Source: Ectobacillus funiculus
Lineage (GTDB): Bacteria > Bacillota > Bacilli > Bacillales > Bacillaceae_G
Length of the DNA stretch: 64,000 nt
Assembly (NCBI RefSeq): GCF_004138295.1
Contig: NZ_SCFM01000016.1
Span: forward strand, 1 to 64,000
Direction of reading: 5' to 3'
The position numbers and the translations under genes are program-made. Positions within the stretch are counted from its first letter, which is position 1, and every line of letters starts with the position of its first letter. Positions 37,829-47,676 of this stretch are shown one piece after another. The notes under the pieces are model-generated. The model did no database searches. It was not told where the DNA came from and was given only the letters and a program-made list of their open reading frames with translations.

Positions 37829-38623
37829 TTATAACGATAACATTTGAATGATTGTTTTCATTACAGCATCTTCTTCGTTTGAACGGGTAATAAAATTTGC
37901 AGCATCCTTTAATTCTTGAACTGCATTTCGGACAGCAAAGCTATATGTTGCGCGAGTCATGAGTTCTAAATCATTGTAACCATCTCCGAATGCCATTGTT
38001 TCTTCAGGAGTAACATTCAATAAACGCTGCAAATGTTCAACGGTAGTACCTTTATGAACATTTGCATTTGCTATATCGATCCAAGCAGCTTCAGAAGCAA
38101 CAATATAAGCTGACTCAAAAAACGGAGATAGTTTTTCCCTAGTCTCAAAACAATTAAACGATGGATCATGAATGGTAATCTTAACAAAATCATCTGTTAT
38201 TTCATTAAAATCAGAAACTTGCCTTACTTGCGCATAAGACCTTCTGACAATGGCTGCTTCTCCTTGAGGGATGTTTTCTTTTATTACTGCACCGTTTCTT
38301 GTACACGCAATAATCGTATGTTCTAAGCTTATTTCCTCAAGTAAACGGATAATTTCCAGTCCTAATGTATTACTGAGCAGAGATTCATAAACAAATTCCC
38401 CGTTATGCTTGATTCGAGTTGCGCTATCCCCTAAAATCCATAGACCATCTCCATCATCACCAAATAACTCTTCTACGCGTTCACATTGCTTGCCAGTAAC
38501 AGGAGCAAAAACAACTCCTTTTTCTTTCATTATCTTTTTTACATCCTTGTACAGTTCCCGGTTAAAGTCGCCGCTATTATTCAAGAAGGTTCCGTCCATA
38601 TCAGTTAACACTAATTTAATCAT
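37829..38623 (-). CDS. HAD-superfamily Cof-type sugar phosphatase
   Basis: 264-residue cytosolic phosphatase, HAD IIB (Cof) type. Motif I DMDGTFLNNSGD with nucleophile Asp, motif II in VTGKQ, and motif IV GDGYNDLELM are visible. Start ATG 38623 with GAGGAGAAAGCTT; an extension to 38638 overlaps it. Substrate likely a sugar phosphate or flavin nucleotide. It is oriented toward the bgl operon and divergent from the ROK regulator. Confidence 0.92.
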   Translation of the reverse strand: MIKLVLTDMDGTFLNNSGDFNRELYKDVKKIMKEKGVVFAPVTGKQCERVEELFGDDGDGLWILGDSATRIKHNGEFVYESLLSNTLGLEIIRLLEEISLEHTIIACTRNGAVIKENIPQGEAAIVRRSYAQVRQVSDFNEITDDFVKITIHDPSFNCFETREKLSPFFESAYIVASEAAWIDIANANVHKGTTVEHLQRLLNVTPEETMAFGDGYNDLELMTRATYSFAVRNAVQELKDAANFITRSNEEDAVMKTIIQMLSL

Positions 38624-38985
38624 AAGCTTTCTCCTCATACTTCTATTTTTTGAAAAAATTTTAGTGAATGTCCTTTTTTACTTTTTCTTCTTTAATAGCG
38701 AAAGTAAAAATACTTATGAATGAATTGTATCTGCGTTGATTAGGACGGTAAATAAGTCAGGAGCATCTAGTTTTTAATAACACGAAAAGTCATTTGTTAC
38801 ACAGATGTAACAACATGTGTCTTATGAAGTAGGTATCTTAAGATTGAGTTATAGAGAAGGTTTAACAGTTTAAGTAACTGAGGAGTGGTTTGAAAAGCTA
38901 TTGTTTTCAAAAATTGTATGTGGTATATTAACACCGTTACTTATTAAAGGTATTTAATAAGTTTATTTTTTAGGTGGTGAATCTA

Positions 38986-40020
38986 GTGGATGAATTATTA
39001 GCTACTCCTAAATCCATGAAGAAGGTGATTCTTCGTGGTATTCGTACAACTCTTTTAAAACTTGGAAGCGCAACAAAAGTTGAACTCAGCCATACATTAG
39101 GAATTAGTTTCCCGACAATAAGTAAGTTCCTAACGCAGATGGAGAAGGATGGGGAAATTCTTTCAGTCGGTTTAGATGATTCTAGCGGCGGGAGAAGGGC
39201 CAAAAGATATACATACAATCCTGAGCATATGCTAGGTCTGGCAATATTTTTAGAGAGAACCGAGACGAATTTTACAATTTTCAACTGTCTGGGAGAAGTA
39301 AAAGAACAGGGAAAAGCGCCGAGTGTATTGATAGATGATGGTTTACATGTATTAACTACGTACATTGAAAACATAATGACTACATATCCGAAGATCAATT
39401 CTATGGCAATTGGCGTTCCTGGTGCAGTCGATAATGGCCGGATTTTCTATATACCAGGATACGAGCAGTTTCAAAATTTTGATTTAAAAGGATACTATGA
39501 GGAACATTTTTCGATACCTGTCGTGGTAGAGAATGATATGAATGCTGCTGTTCTCGGATATCACAATAATAAGGGACTTAAGGATAAGCAATCCCTTATC
39601 TATTTGTATTCTGGTCAAAATGGCCCAGGAGCAGGGATTATGATAAATGGAGATGTGGTGCGAGGAAGTACTTTTTTCTCAGGAGAGATTTCATTCGTCC
39701 CTCAGTATAATGACCGCAATTTTCGGCAAGCTTTGGAAACCGGAAATGGCCCTAAAAAAATAACGATTCATGAGGATTATGAGATTGATGCAATTAGCAG
39801 GTTAGTCGCCTCGCTTGTAGCTATCATTAACCCTCATACTATTATTTTTTGTAATGATGAAGTTGAAAAAGCAATATTAGACAAAATTGCCCTAGGCAGC
39901 TCAAACTATGTCCCGTCAGAACATCTTCCAGTGCTTACAATGAGTGATTGGAAACAAGACTATTTATATGGATTACAAAGTCTTGGACTTGATCTCATGA
40001 TGAATGGAATAAGCAGGTAA
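38986..40020 (+). CDS. ROK-family (NagC/XylR-like) regulator
   Basis: 344 residues with an N-terminal winged helix (KVELSHTLGISFPTISKFL) and a sugar-kinase-like ROK domain (GVPGAVDNGRIF, VVVENDMNAAVLGY). The zinc-binding CxCGxxGC motif of true ROK proteins is absent (the position reads EISFVPQYNDRNF). GTG at 38986 chosen because AGGTGG lies eight bases before; other GTGs upstream lack spacing. It precedes an MFS transporter by 53 bp and probably regulates sugar use. The 38639-38985 stretch holds no gene. Confidence 0.85.
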   Translation: MDELLATPKSMKKVILRGIRTTLLKLGSATKVELSHTLGISFPTISKFLTQMEKDGEILSVGLDDSSGGRRAKRYTYNPEHMLGLAIFLERTETNFTIFNCLGEVKEQGKAPSVLIDDGLHVLTTYIENIMTTYPKINSMAIGVPGAVDNGRIFYIPGYEQFQNFDLKGYYEEHFSIPVVVENDMNAAVLGYHNNKGLKDKQSLIYLYSGQNGPGAGIMINGDVVRGSTFFSGEISFVPQYNDRNFRQALETGNGPKKITIHEDYEIDAISRLVASLVAIINPHTIIFCNDEVEKAILDKIALGSSNYVPSEHLPVLTMSDWKQDYLYGLQSLGLDLMMNGISR

Positions 40021-40073
40021 AACAAATCGGAAAGTACCATTGACCATTAAATAGTTAAAGGAGAGATTTACAT

Positions 40074-41306
40074 ATGACAACATTCCTTTTGGTCATTATT
40101 TATTTGGCTTTTATCAGCTTAGGTTTGCCTGATTCATTATTGGGGGTAACATGGCCTGTGATGCAATCGGACTATGGGGCCCCACTTGAGACTGCTGGAT
40201 TGCTTTTTATGACGATTGCCGGCGGTACAATTATTTCCAGTTTAGCTAGCGGAAAGATACTTAAACGGTTTGGCACTGGCAATGTCACATTTGTCAGTTG
40301 TTTAATGACTGCTGGTGCTTTGCTAGGATTTCATTTTGCTCCATCCGTCGTTTGGTTAATTGTATGTGCCATCCCACTTGGATTAGGTGCGGGATCTGTT
40401 GATACAGGATTAAACAATTATGTTGCTACCCATTATAAGGCACACCATATGAGTTGGTTACATTGTTTTTGGGGAGTCGGAGCTACTTTTGGTCCTATCA
40501 TTATGGCTCAGTTTATTTCAGAACAACATTCCTGGAGAAATGGGTATCTTGCAATCTCTGGAATTCAGTTCACGTTAACTGTCATCCTTCTCTTCACCTT
40601 GCCCTTATGGAATAGAGTGAAAAAAAGCAGCGATATCAACTTACATGAAGAGCCAGAGGATTCAAAAGGTGTATTTCATCATGAAGATGCTAAACATGTA
40701 AAGCCTTTACAAATTAAAGGAGTTAAACTAGCTCTGATCTCCTTCTTGTTTTATTGTGGGGTTGAGTCAACAGTAGGTCTTTGGGGAAGTAGCTTTCTGG
40801 TAAATGTCAAGGAGTTACCCGTAGCGGCTGCTGCACAATGGGTTTCCTTATATTACGCAGGAATAACAATTGGTAGATTTATTACAGGCTTTATTACCTT
40901 TAAAATGAGTAACCGTACTCTCATCCGAATGGGGCAAATAATAGCATTGACTGGTGCAACATTTCTATTCCTACCATTGCCGTCCACTTTCTCGCTTGTA
41001 GGTTTTATTATGATTGGCTTAGGATTAGCACCGATATTTCCGTGTATGTTGCATGAAACACCAGCACGTTTTGGGAAGAAGCATTCCCAAACAATTATGG
41101 GCTATCAAATGGCTGTTGCCTATACAGGTAGTACATTCATGCCACCTCTTCTTGGTTTTATTGCATCCCATTCAACAATAGGAATCTTCCCATTTTGTAT
41201 TGTTGTTTTTGTTGCAGCGATGCTCCTAAGTTCAGAAAAATTAAATACCTTACTGACAAAGAAGGAAGTATTCAAAAGGAAAGATGCAAGCTCAACAGCA
41301 TTTTAA
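40074..41306 (+). CDS. MFS transporter, fucose/sugar permease-like
   Basis: 410-residue integral membrane transporter, 12 helices. Closest to FucP/FHS-type sugar:proton symporters (FISLGLPDSLLGVTWPVMQSD at the N-terminus, GLGAGSVDTGLNNYV after helix 4). Ribosome binding site AAAGGAGAGATTTAC. Co-transcribed with the ROK regulator, so a sugar is the likely substrate. Ends at the 41368-41399 hairpin. Confidence 0.88.
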   Translation: MTTFLLVIIYLAFISLGLPDSLLGVTWPVMQSDYGAPLETAGLLFMTIAGGTIISSLASGKILKRFGTGNVTFVSCLMTAGALLGFHFAPSVVWLIVCAIPLGLGAGSVDTGLNNYVATHYKAHHMSWLHCFWGVGATFGPIIMAQFISEQHSWRNGYLAISGIQFTLTVILLFTLPLWNRVKKSSDINLHEEPEDSKGVFHHEDAKHVKPLQIKGVKLALISFLFYCGVESTVGLWGSSFLVNVKELPVAAAAQWVSLYYAGITIGRFITGFITFKMSNRTLIRMGQIIALTGATFLFLPLPSTFSLVGFIMIGLGLAPIFPCMLHETPARFGKKHSQTIMGYQMAVAYTGSTFMPPLLGFIASHSTIGIFPFCIVVFVAAMLLSSEKLNTLLTKKEVFKRKDASSTAF

Positions 41307-41367
41307 TCATGTAGGGATTCAACAGATAACAAAGGGGCTAACATGAGATAAATCAAATACATTAACG

Positions 41368-41399
41368 AGGGTGCCCATAACTTTTGGGACACCCTTGTT
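41368..41399 (+). terminator. Terminator of the ROK-MFS operon
   Basis: Stem AGGGTGCCC / GGGACACCCT followed by TTGTTC. Confidence 0.65.
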
Positions 41400-41568
41400 C
41401 TGATTAAACGTGAAATAAATAACTTTTCGATTTTTGCATGCTTCTTAGAATTTTGCAGAGCCAATAAAATTGTAAGATACAGTTGTATACGGTAGCAAGT
41501 GAACATTTATGTGAGCATATTGTAATGTTACAGGTGTTTTTACTTTAACAATCGGGAGAGATGATTGG

Positions 41569-42255
41569 ATGCAAAAATGGAAAACTGTAATGCTTGTTTC
41601 ATTTTTTCTGTTATCATTCTTGCTTCTTACAGGGTGTTTCAGTAATAATACCTCTGATGGAAAAACTAATTCCAATTCTGAACAACCGAAACCAGCATCT
41701 TCACCAAAGCCTAATCCGGACCCAGATGTAAAACCAACTCCAGCTCCAGATCCACAGCCGCAGCAATATGTAGTGCCAACACCAATCCCATTATCATTTC
41801 TTGAACCTAATGCTCTTCCTGATGCAATGATGGAGCAATTTTTACTTAATTTTAATGCATATGCGAATCAAGTTGGGTACGAACTTCATCAAGTGGGGGA
41901 TATAGACCATCTTGAAGATGGTACTAGATTCAGAGCAGTCTTCTCAAATGGTATGTCATTTACAATTGCATTTCATGCTAAAACAAATGAAATTATGGAA
42001 GTCACGATTGGGTTGGATAACGGATCGTCAGCAGCAAAAGATATCGATGAATTTTATCAAACTGTTGGTACCTTTTTAAATTGGTGGCTTGGATTGAGTG
42101 GAGGTACAGAGACTTCTGAACTTCTGGAGCATCTCGGCTACGGAGGGAATATATTGACCCAAGATTACGAAGCTTTTGGGAATGGATATAGATACTATGT
42201 ACACTATGATCCAACTGCAAAGACATTTATGTTTTCGCTCAATAAGCAATATTGA
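41569..42255 (+). CDS. Predicted lipoprotein of unknown function
   Basis: 228 residues. Type II signal peptide with lipobox LLLTGC (Cys about residue 23), then a Pro/Lys/Asp-rich linker (PKPNPDPDVKPTPAPDPQPQ region, about 40-75) and a globular domain of about 150 residues (blocks FLLNFNAYANQVGYELHQ and GTFLNWWLGLSGGTE). No known domain recognised. GGGAGAGATGATT precedes the ATG. Monocistronic; exported and anchored to the outer face of the membrane. Confidence 0.7.
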   Translation: MQKWKTVMLVSFFLLSFLLLTGCFSNNTSDGKTNSNSEQPKPASSPKPNPDPDVKPTPAPDPQPQQYVVPTPIPLSFLEPNALPDAMMEQFLLNFNAYANQVGYELHQVGDIDHLEDGTRFRAVFSNGMSFTIAFHAKTNEIMEVTIGLDNGSSAAKDIDEFYQTVGTFLNWWLGLSGGTETSELLEHLGYGGNILTQDYEAFGNGYRYYVHYDPTAKTFMFSLNKQY

Positions 42256-42380
42256 GTGAAAGAAGATTTTATTTAAATATTATATAAGGTGTGAGGAAGC
42301 ACCTTGCGTCATCCGGACTGACTTTTTTATAGTGAGTTCATTCTTAAACCTAACTTGTCCAAAACTTAAGTTTTTTTTAA

Positions 42381-42420
42381 AACTATCCTGTCCCGTTCGT
42401 ATTATAAGGTCAGGATAGTT
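42381..42420 (-). terminator. sspH terminator
   Basis: AACTATCCTG pairs with CAGGATAGTT across a 20-base loop; a minus-strand run of T (rc of ttttttttaaaa) follows. Confidence 0.6.
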
Positions 42421-42441
42421 AAAGGAGACAAAGAAATAAAA

Positions 42442-42621
42442 TTAATGTTCCATCAAGTTGGATACAGGAACACTTTGTTTGTTATTTGGGTTATCAAGGG
42501 AATGAATTGTAGCCGTTCCGTTTTGTTCATCCACATGTTCAATGTAGATGCGTTCCCCCTGACAGGTTACATTAGCCATGATTGGTGAAGCAGAGATTTC
42601 TTGCGCTCGTTGTGCATTCAT
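42442..42621 (-). CDS. sspH: H-type small acid-soluble spore protein
   Basis: 59-residue spore core protein of the SspH family, expressed in the forespore. N-terminus MNAQRAQEISASPIMANVTC, C-terminal SVPVSNLMEH, length and Glu/Asn-rich composition match the family. ATG at 42621 has AAAGGAGGTGGC; an in-frame GTG at 42630 lies inside it. Monocistronic. Direct evidence of a spore-forming host. Confidence 0.93.
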   Translation of the reverse strand: MNAQRAQEISASPIMANVTCQGERIYIEHVDEQNGTATIHSLDNPNNKQSVPVSNLMEH

Positions 42622-43034
42622 TATAGCCACCTCCTTTTGAGTTACAACAGTTATAATTATTTGCTTCAGATTACTTAGATATACTTGTTGAAGGTGTATT
42701 TTTAAACAAGGATAACTAAATCATGTTTGTATTACTTTTTACTTTATGGAAGCAATCCAGATTTTCTGAGTTGCTTTTACTTTGAACGAGGAACATCGGA
42801 GTGATGGGCCGGCTAAGTATAGGATTGGTAAAGTGCCTTATGCTTAACATTTTAGATGCGAGAGATTAGCGATGTAGTTTTTCCATAGAACAACAGGGCT
42901 TGGTTTTCAGGGATTCTGTAATCCTTCAATCAAATTTTGAAGAAGAAAACTTAAAAAATACAAGGAATATAAAATCACAATTTCTTATTTAGTATACAAT
43001 GGTAGAGGTGAAAATTTTCAAAGGAGGATTATAT
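42622..43034. other. Intergenic stretch
   Basis: No gene. An imperfect hairpin (GCTAAGTATAGG near 42812 with CCTTATGCTTAAC) resembles the hmp terminator, suggesting a shared dispersed repeat. Confidence 0.4.
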
Positions 43035-44369
43035 ATGTCTCAAATAACTCAAGCTAGAGTAGTTACGGCTTTAACAGGAGATTATCAAGACTATCAAACC
43101 AATGTACTTGGCACATTAGATTATTTAGTAGAAAAATATGAGGATGATTATGACTTTATTAATATTCCATTCCCCAATGGAGAGAATCGGTATCTTATCT
43201 TAAATGCTGAGTATACAGAGGAAGTTCTGCAGACGAAACAAAAATCATTTGTAAAAGGGGCAGCTTTTAACTTCTTTAAACCATTATTAGGTGAGGGTTT
43301 ACTAACAAGTGAAGGGGAGAAACATAAACGTGATCGGAGAATCATTCAACCTTCTTTTCATATGAGGAGTTTATCGGGCTATGCTGATACAATGGTGCTG
43401 AATGCTTTAAATTTAACAAAGCAGTGGGAGGAGGGAGACCTTCAACAGACAGATGTCTCAAAAGACATGATGAAACTTACATTAAATATTATTACGGAGA
43501 CAATGTTTGGTACCAATATAGATCAAGGTAAAATTGAAGAAGTGGACGAAGCGTTTACTACCTTCTCAAAAGTAATTAGCAGTGCTTATAGAGGAATAAC
43601 AGATATGGCGTTGTTTAAACAGCAGGTAGCCAACAGTATTCAAAAACTGCAATCCGCTGTGGCACCTATTATTACGGAGAGAAGGGGATTAGAAACACAA
43701 GAAACGGATGATTTACTTGCTGCTCTGTTTCGTGCAAAAGATGAGGAAAGCGGGGCTGGAATGACAGACGAGGAGATTTATGAACACGTTATGACGTTTT
43801 TTTTAGCAGGTCATGAAACAACGTCTAACGCGTTGTCATGGACATGGTACTTGCTCTCCCAAAACCCACATGTCGAGGAGAAGTTCCATCAAGAGATAGA
43901 TACAGTTTTGGGTAATCGTACGCCTATGTTAGAGGATTTTGGTAAATTAACCTATACAAAAGCAATTATTCAGGAGTCCATGCGTGTTTTTCCGCCAGCT
44001 TACCAAACTGCTAGACAAGCTTTCGAGGATGTAGAAATAGGCGGCTACAACTTCAAAAAAGGAGATACATTCTTAGCATCTCAGTATGTTTTACATAGAA
44101 GCAAGCGTTATTTTGAAGAGCCGCTCATGTTTGATCCTGAAAGGTTTGAAAATGGTACCTTAAAGGGTGTTCCTAAATTTGCCTATTTCCCATTTGGCGG
44201 GGGGAGTAGGGTATGTATTGGTAACCATTTTGCAATGTTAGAGGCTGTTCTTGTTTTAGCTACGCTTGGGCAAAAATATAAATTGCAAACCATTAATGAA
44301 GTCAAGCCTGAACCAATGATTACACTAAAACCAAAGACTTTAAATATGAAGCTTATAAAACGTATATAG
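43035..44369 (+). CDS. Cytochrome P450
   Basis: 444-residue soluble P450 of the CYP102/CYP4-like bacterial type without a fused reductase. Oxygen-activation motif AGHETTSN (about residue 260), ExxR ESMRVFP, and heme-binding PFGGGSRVCIGNHF with the axial Cys. Start ATG 43035 with CAAAGGAGGATTAT. Stand-alone; no ferredoxin or reductase gene adjacent. Substrate unknown, probably fatty acid or secondary metabolite. Confidence 0.92.
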   Translation: MSQITQARVVTALTGDYQDYQTNVLGTLDYLVEKYEDDYDFINIPFPNGENRYLILNAEYTEEVLQTKQKSFVKGAAFNFFKPLLGEGLLTSEGEKHKRDRRIIQPSFHMRSLSGYADTMVLNALNLTKQWEEGDLQQTDVSKDMMKLTLNIITETMFGTNIDQGKIEEVDEAFTTFSKVISSAYRGITDMALFKQQVANSIQKLQSAVAPIITERRGLETQETDDLLAALFRAKDEESGAGMTDEEIYEHVMTFFLAGHETTSNALSWTWYLLSQNPHVEEKFHQEIDTVLGNRTPMLEDFGKLTYTKAIIQESMRVFPPAYQTARQAFEDVEIGGYNFKKGDTFLASQYVLHRSKRYFEEPLMFDPERFENGTLKGVPKFAYFPFGGGSRVCIGNHFAMLEAVLVLATLGQKYKLQTINEVKPEPMITLKPKTLNMKLIKRI

Positions 44370-45090
44370 AACGCCGAAGTGTTATTTATAAAGGATATTG
44401 ATCTATAGAGATGCGGTAGTGAAGAGGGGAATAGCAGCAGGTGCCAAGGTGGTTGCACTAGCAGGGGGTCGTACAGGAGACATAAGTTTTGGTATGAAGA
44501 GTGTGATAAAGAGGTTGTTATTGTTCAGAAAGTAATGCATATACTTTGATTCCAGCGAATCTTCTTCATTCCAGCACAGAAGCATAATGGCATTTTCTAT
44601 ATCGTAGAAAGCACCGTACCCTCATTGCAGTTCACGTAAGGATAATCGGATTTTCTCTTCCAAAATATGTATTATTGTAAGTTTTTCGTGTTTTGACGTC
44701 GCTACCCCATAGCTATCAACATAAAAAAACAAACTACTCCCAAAACGATAAAAGTGAGAAATTTGCACAAAATTTTCGTTCTGGGGGTATCCTTTATTCT
44801 TAGTTTGATGGGCATGGAGTGCTCATCCGTCCGTTGTGCTTCTCTTGCTCCATATGTCTACACGCTGATGTGGTGGCTCTGCCCCTAAACATCCCCGACC
44901 AGCACAACACCCAAAAAGCAAGGGAAGTGCAAAACCTTAATAAGTCCCTTACTTTAATATCCCGATCATTCAGATTATAGGAAAAATATTACATTTTAAC
45001 CTATTTATTTGTAAAATATATATGTATTATTCAATATTATGTCCGCTAATACTTAACGTAAGATTTGGTTCGGTTGCTACACAGACCCCA
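44370..45090. mobile_element. Intergenic stretch with an IS4-family end remnant
   Basis: Around 44800-44830 the minus strand reads TGCCCATCAAACTAA followed by GAATAAAG and ACCCCC, matching the leader of the IS remnant at 48896. No transposase is left. Around 44400-44530 a 43-codon open stretch (AAGAKVVALAGGRTGDIS) may be a gene remnant. Confidence 0.5.
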
Positions 45091-45120
45091 GCTACGGTAT
45101 ATTGCAAAGTAGCTTAGCTC
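45091..45120 (-). repeat. Inverted repeat, left copy
   Basis: GCTACGGTATATTGCAAAGT + AGCTTAGCTC; reverse complement of the block at 45682-45712 with few mismatches. Confidence 0.6.
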
Positions 45121-45203
45121 CCTTACCTTGTATAAAATCAATTTAAAACTTTTTCTAGGCATGTTATAAAAGTGTGGGGATTTATACCATATGGGGTGAG
45201 CTA

Positions 45204-45596
45204 ATGGGGAAATATGTACTATCAAAAAAGATCGGGATTGTCTTAGGGATATTAACGATCATTGCTACGTTAGGATATGGCTTTCTGTATTTACTTGGTA
45301 CATCCTTAGGGAAAGCGCTCAACTCCGAAATCGATACATCAGCAACTGATAGGCTTACTTTAGTCATTCTTATTGGTCTTCTCATAGTCGGCGTAATAAC
45401 CGGAGCAGGTCCTTTTGGATTAAACCGGAATGTATGGAGAATCGTTTACTTTGGATTCTGTTTGGTACTTGGAATTTGTCTTCTTATTATCTTTTTTATT
45501 TCTATAGGAGCATTAGGAAGAACATATGAATTTATGATTTTATGTATTAGTATGATGTATTTTTTGTTGGGCTATTTAGTAAGAAAGGAGAAATGA
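45204..45596 (+). CDS. Small four-helix membrane protein
   Basis: 130 residues, four hydrophobic helices, starting MGKYVLSKKIGIVLGILT. The ATG at 45204 is preferred (GGGGTGAGCTA). No family recognised. It is flanked by inverted copies of a 30-bp repeat, so it could be a cargo of a small mobile unit. Confidence 0.5.
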   Translation: MGKYVLSKKIGIVLGILTIIATLGYGFLYLLGTSLGKALNSEIDTSATDRLTLVILIGLLIVGVITGAGPFGLNRNVWRIVYFGFCLVLGICLLIIFFISIGALGRTYEFMILCISMMYFLLGYLVRKEK

Positions 45597-45681
45597 AAGT
45601 TACAAAGGTTGATTGTGGTTTCATCTCGCTCTTGAATGAAAAGGCATCAGATGCGCTTTAGCCTGTGAATAAAGGGTAGAA

Positions 45682-45712
45682 GAACTAAGCTGCTTTGCGG
45701 TATATCGTAGCT
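45682..45712 (+). repeat. Inverted repeat, right copy
   Basis: Reads CTAAGCTGCTTTGCGGTATA + TCGTAGCTC. The rest of 45597-45902 is empty. Confidence 0.6.
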
Positions 45713-45902
45713 CTAGCCCCCTCTATCACTATTAAAGCAGAAAATTCTATGAGTATTCTGAATTATTACATAAAAATATCATGAACATTGCTCTGTTCTT
45801 CCGTGTTTATTATGGAATCAAGTTGATAGAATCAGGCTGTGATTAAATTTAGGTCTTGAACCAAGATCACACACACTCGAGGATATGGGAGGACTGATCC
45901 TT

Positions 45903-46823
45903 TTGAAAGGTGTAAAGATGTTAAAAATATGGACGCGTGTTGGACTATTAAGCTTAAGTCTTGTAAGCTTAAGTTTCTTTGGAGACGGATCAAAGCAGAC
46001 GGAAGCAAAAGAAAAAGTAGAGCAAACAAAAAGTACAAGTCATGCGACTAGTCGAAAGTTCGTGCAACTTGAGAAAAAGTTTGATGCTCGGCTCGGCGTC
46101 TATGCTATTGACACTGGCACAAATCGTACGGTAGCCTATCGACCTGATGAACGGTTTGCTTACACATCCACCTTTAAGGCTCTGGCTGCAGCGGTAGTGC
46201 TGCAGCAAAACTCGATTGACAAACTGGACGAGGTAATCACCTACACCAAAGATGACCTAGTCACGTATTCGCCAATCACAGAGAAACACGTGGATACCGG
46301 GATGACCCTTAGGGAAATCTGCGATGCTGCTATCCGTTACAGCGATAATACCGCAGGGAACCTTTTAATGCAGAAACTGGGCGGCCCTAATGGATTCGAA
46401 AAAGCACTGAGGCAAATCGGCGATAATGTCACCGAGGCTGATCGCTTCGAGACTGATTTGAACAGTGCCATCCCAGGAGACATCCGTGATACAAGTACAG
46501 CAAGAGCACTTGCCACCAACCTGAAGGCTTTCACGGTCGATGACGTGCTCCCGAATGATAAGCGTACAATCCTTACAGATTGGATGCGGGGGAACACTAC
46601 TGGAGACGAACTGATCCGTGCGGCCGTACCTAAAGGCTGGGAGGTAGGCGATAAAACCGGAGCAGGAGACTACGGAACGCGAAACGACATTGCCATCGTT
46701 TGGCCGCCGAATAGAGACCCCATCATCATCGCGATTCTATCCACCCATGATACTAAGAATGCTACCTATAATAATGAACTTATAGCAAAGGCTGCCAAGA
46801 TCGCACTCAATGTCTTCAAGTGA
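45903..46823 (+). CDS. bla: Class A beta-lactamase (Bacillus penicillinase type)
   Basis: Secreted or lipid-anchored serine beta-lactamase hydrolysing penicillins. Active-site motifs: STFK (Ser70-Lys73), SDN (Ser130), the omega-loop Glu in [10 protein letters not shown], and KTG (DKTGAGDYG). Highly similar in layout to B. cereus BlaI-type enzyme I. TTG at 45903 is chosen as start: GGGAGGA is nine bases upstream and it gives the MKNKR-type N-terminus of the B. cereus enzyme; alternative ATG 45918. No blaI/blaR1 nearby. G+C richer than the neighbourhood. Followed by a terminator and a group II intron. Confidence 0.93.
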   Translation: MKGVKMLKIWTRVGLLSLSLVSLSFFGDGSKQTEAKEKVEQTKSTSHATSRKFVQLEKKFDARLGVYAIDTGTNRTVAYRPDERFAYTSTFKALAAAVVLQQNSIDKLDEVITYTKDDLVTYSPITEKHVDTGMTLREICDAAIRYSDNTAGNLLMQKLGGPNGFEKALRQIGDNVTEADRFETDLNSAIPGDIRDTSTARALATNLKAFTVDDVLPNDKRTILTDWMRGNTTGDELIRAAVPKGWEVGDKTGAGDYGTRNDIAIVWPPNRDPIIIAILSTHDTKNATYNNELIAKAAKIALNVFK

Positions 46824-46889
46824 ATTAGGGGCGAGTATCAAAACAAGGAAAAATACACGTTTAGACATTAGATACTTTTTAGTTTTAGG

Positions 46890-46917
46890 AAGCAATGTCC
46901 AATTGCTTCTTTTTTTA
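46890..46917 (+). terminator. bla terminator
   Basis: Stem GAAGCAAT / ATTGCTTC with seven T. It immediately precedes a group II intron start. Confidence 0.85.
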
Positions 46918-47520
46918 TGTGTGCCAGGCATGGCAACTATCTAGGTGGTGAAAGTCCACTGTGGGGGTACATATCGACCAATCACTAAGGAAGCGCAAGG
47001 TACTTATCGTGAGGTAAGGGCTGGAGGAAGCGTGGAATAAAATCTTGGCTCGACGAACAGAAATCTGATACCAAGGCTCTATAAAGGGATGAGACTCCAC
47101 AACAAGTCAAAGTCCAAAAAGATGTGCGTAACTCTGTAGAGTAAATCAGGTGAGTAAAAGAGGAAAGATAGTTGTCTTACCCTGGGAGATCTTGCGGATA
47201 GTAGTACAGTCGGAAAAGGGTAGTCACAAGAAGTTAGCAGAAGCCATAGTAATGAAATACATTCATGAAGAGCCGAACAATTTATAGTGTTTCAACGCCA
47301 CAAATGAGTAAGTGACGTACTCCGAATGTGTTAATGGTAAAGTATGAGCATATCTCAAAGGATAACCAAAATGGGAGCTATCACTTACTACGTGAGAGGA
47401 AAGGAGAAACGAGTGTGGAACTTTTAGAAACAATTCTAAGTAATCAAAATATGAATAAAGCCTACTTGCGTGTCTATAAAAATAAAGGTGCAAGTGGAGT
47501 CGATGGAGTAACAGTCAAGT
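46918..47520 (+). mobile_element. Truncated group II intron (probably class IIC) behind the bla terminator
   Basis: Begins GTGTGCCAGGCATGGCAACT, matching the 5' end of class C introns, with the conserved GGTGAAAGTCC a little later. Class C introns insert just after terminator hairpins, as here. Domains I-III are followed by the first codons of a reverse transcriptase and then unrelated sequence; domains V/VI are missing. Confidence 0.8.
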
Positions 47521-47534
47521 GTAGACTTGATTAA
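47415..47534 (+). pseudogene. Group II intron reverse transcriptase, N-terminal fragment
   Basis: GTG at 47415 with AAAGGAGAAAC. Only about 39 codons: ELLETILSNQNMNKAYLRVY then KNKGASGVDGVTV, typical of LtrA-type proteins (length about 420 when complete). Coding homology ends at about 47520. Confidence 0.8.
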
Positions 47535-47676
47535 AGGTTAAAATTTCACGTATCGAATTAAAAAATATTTAATAACTATTAAATATCGTGTAGTATTATA
47601 GTATCTACATGTTGCCGTCAGGCTCCTGTAATGGAGGAAATATGTCAATATATATAAAGATATGGAGAATAACCAA

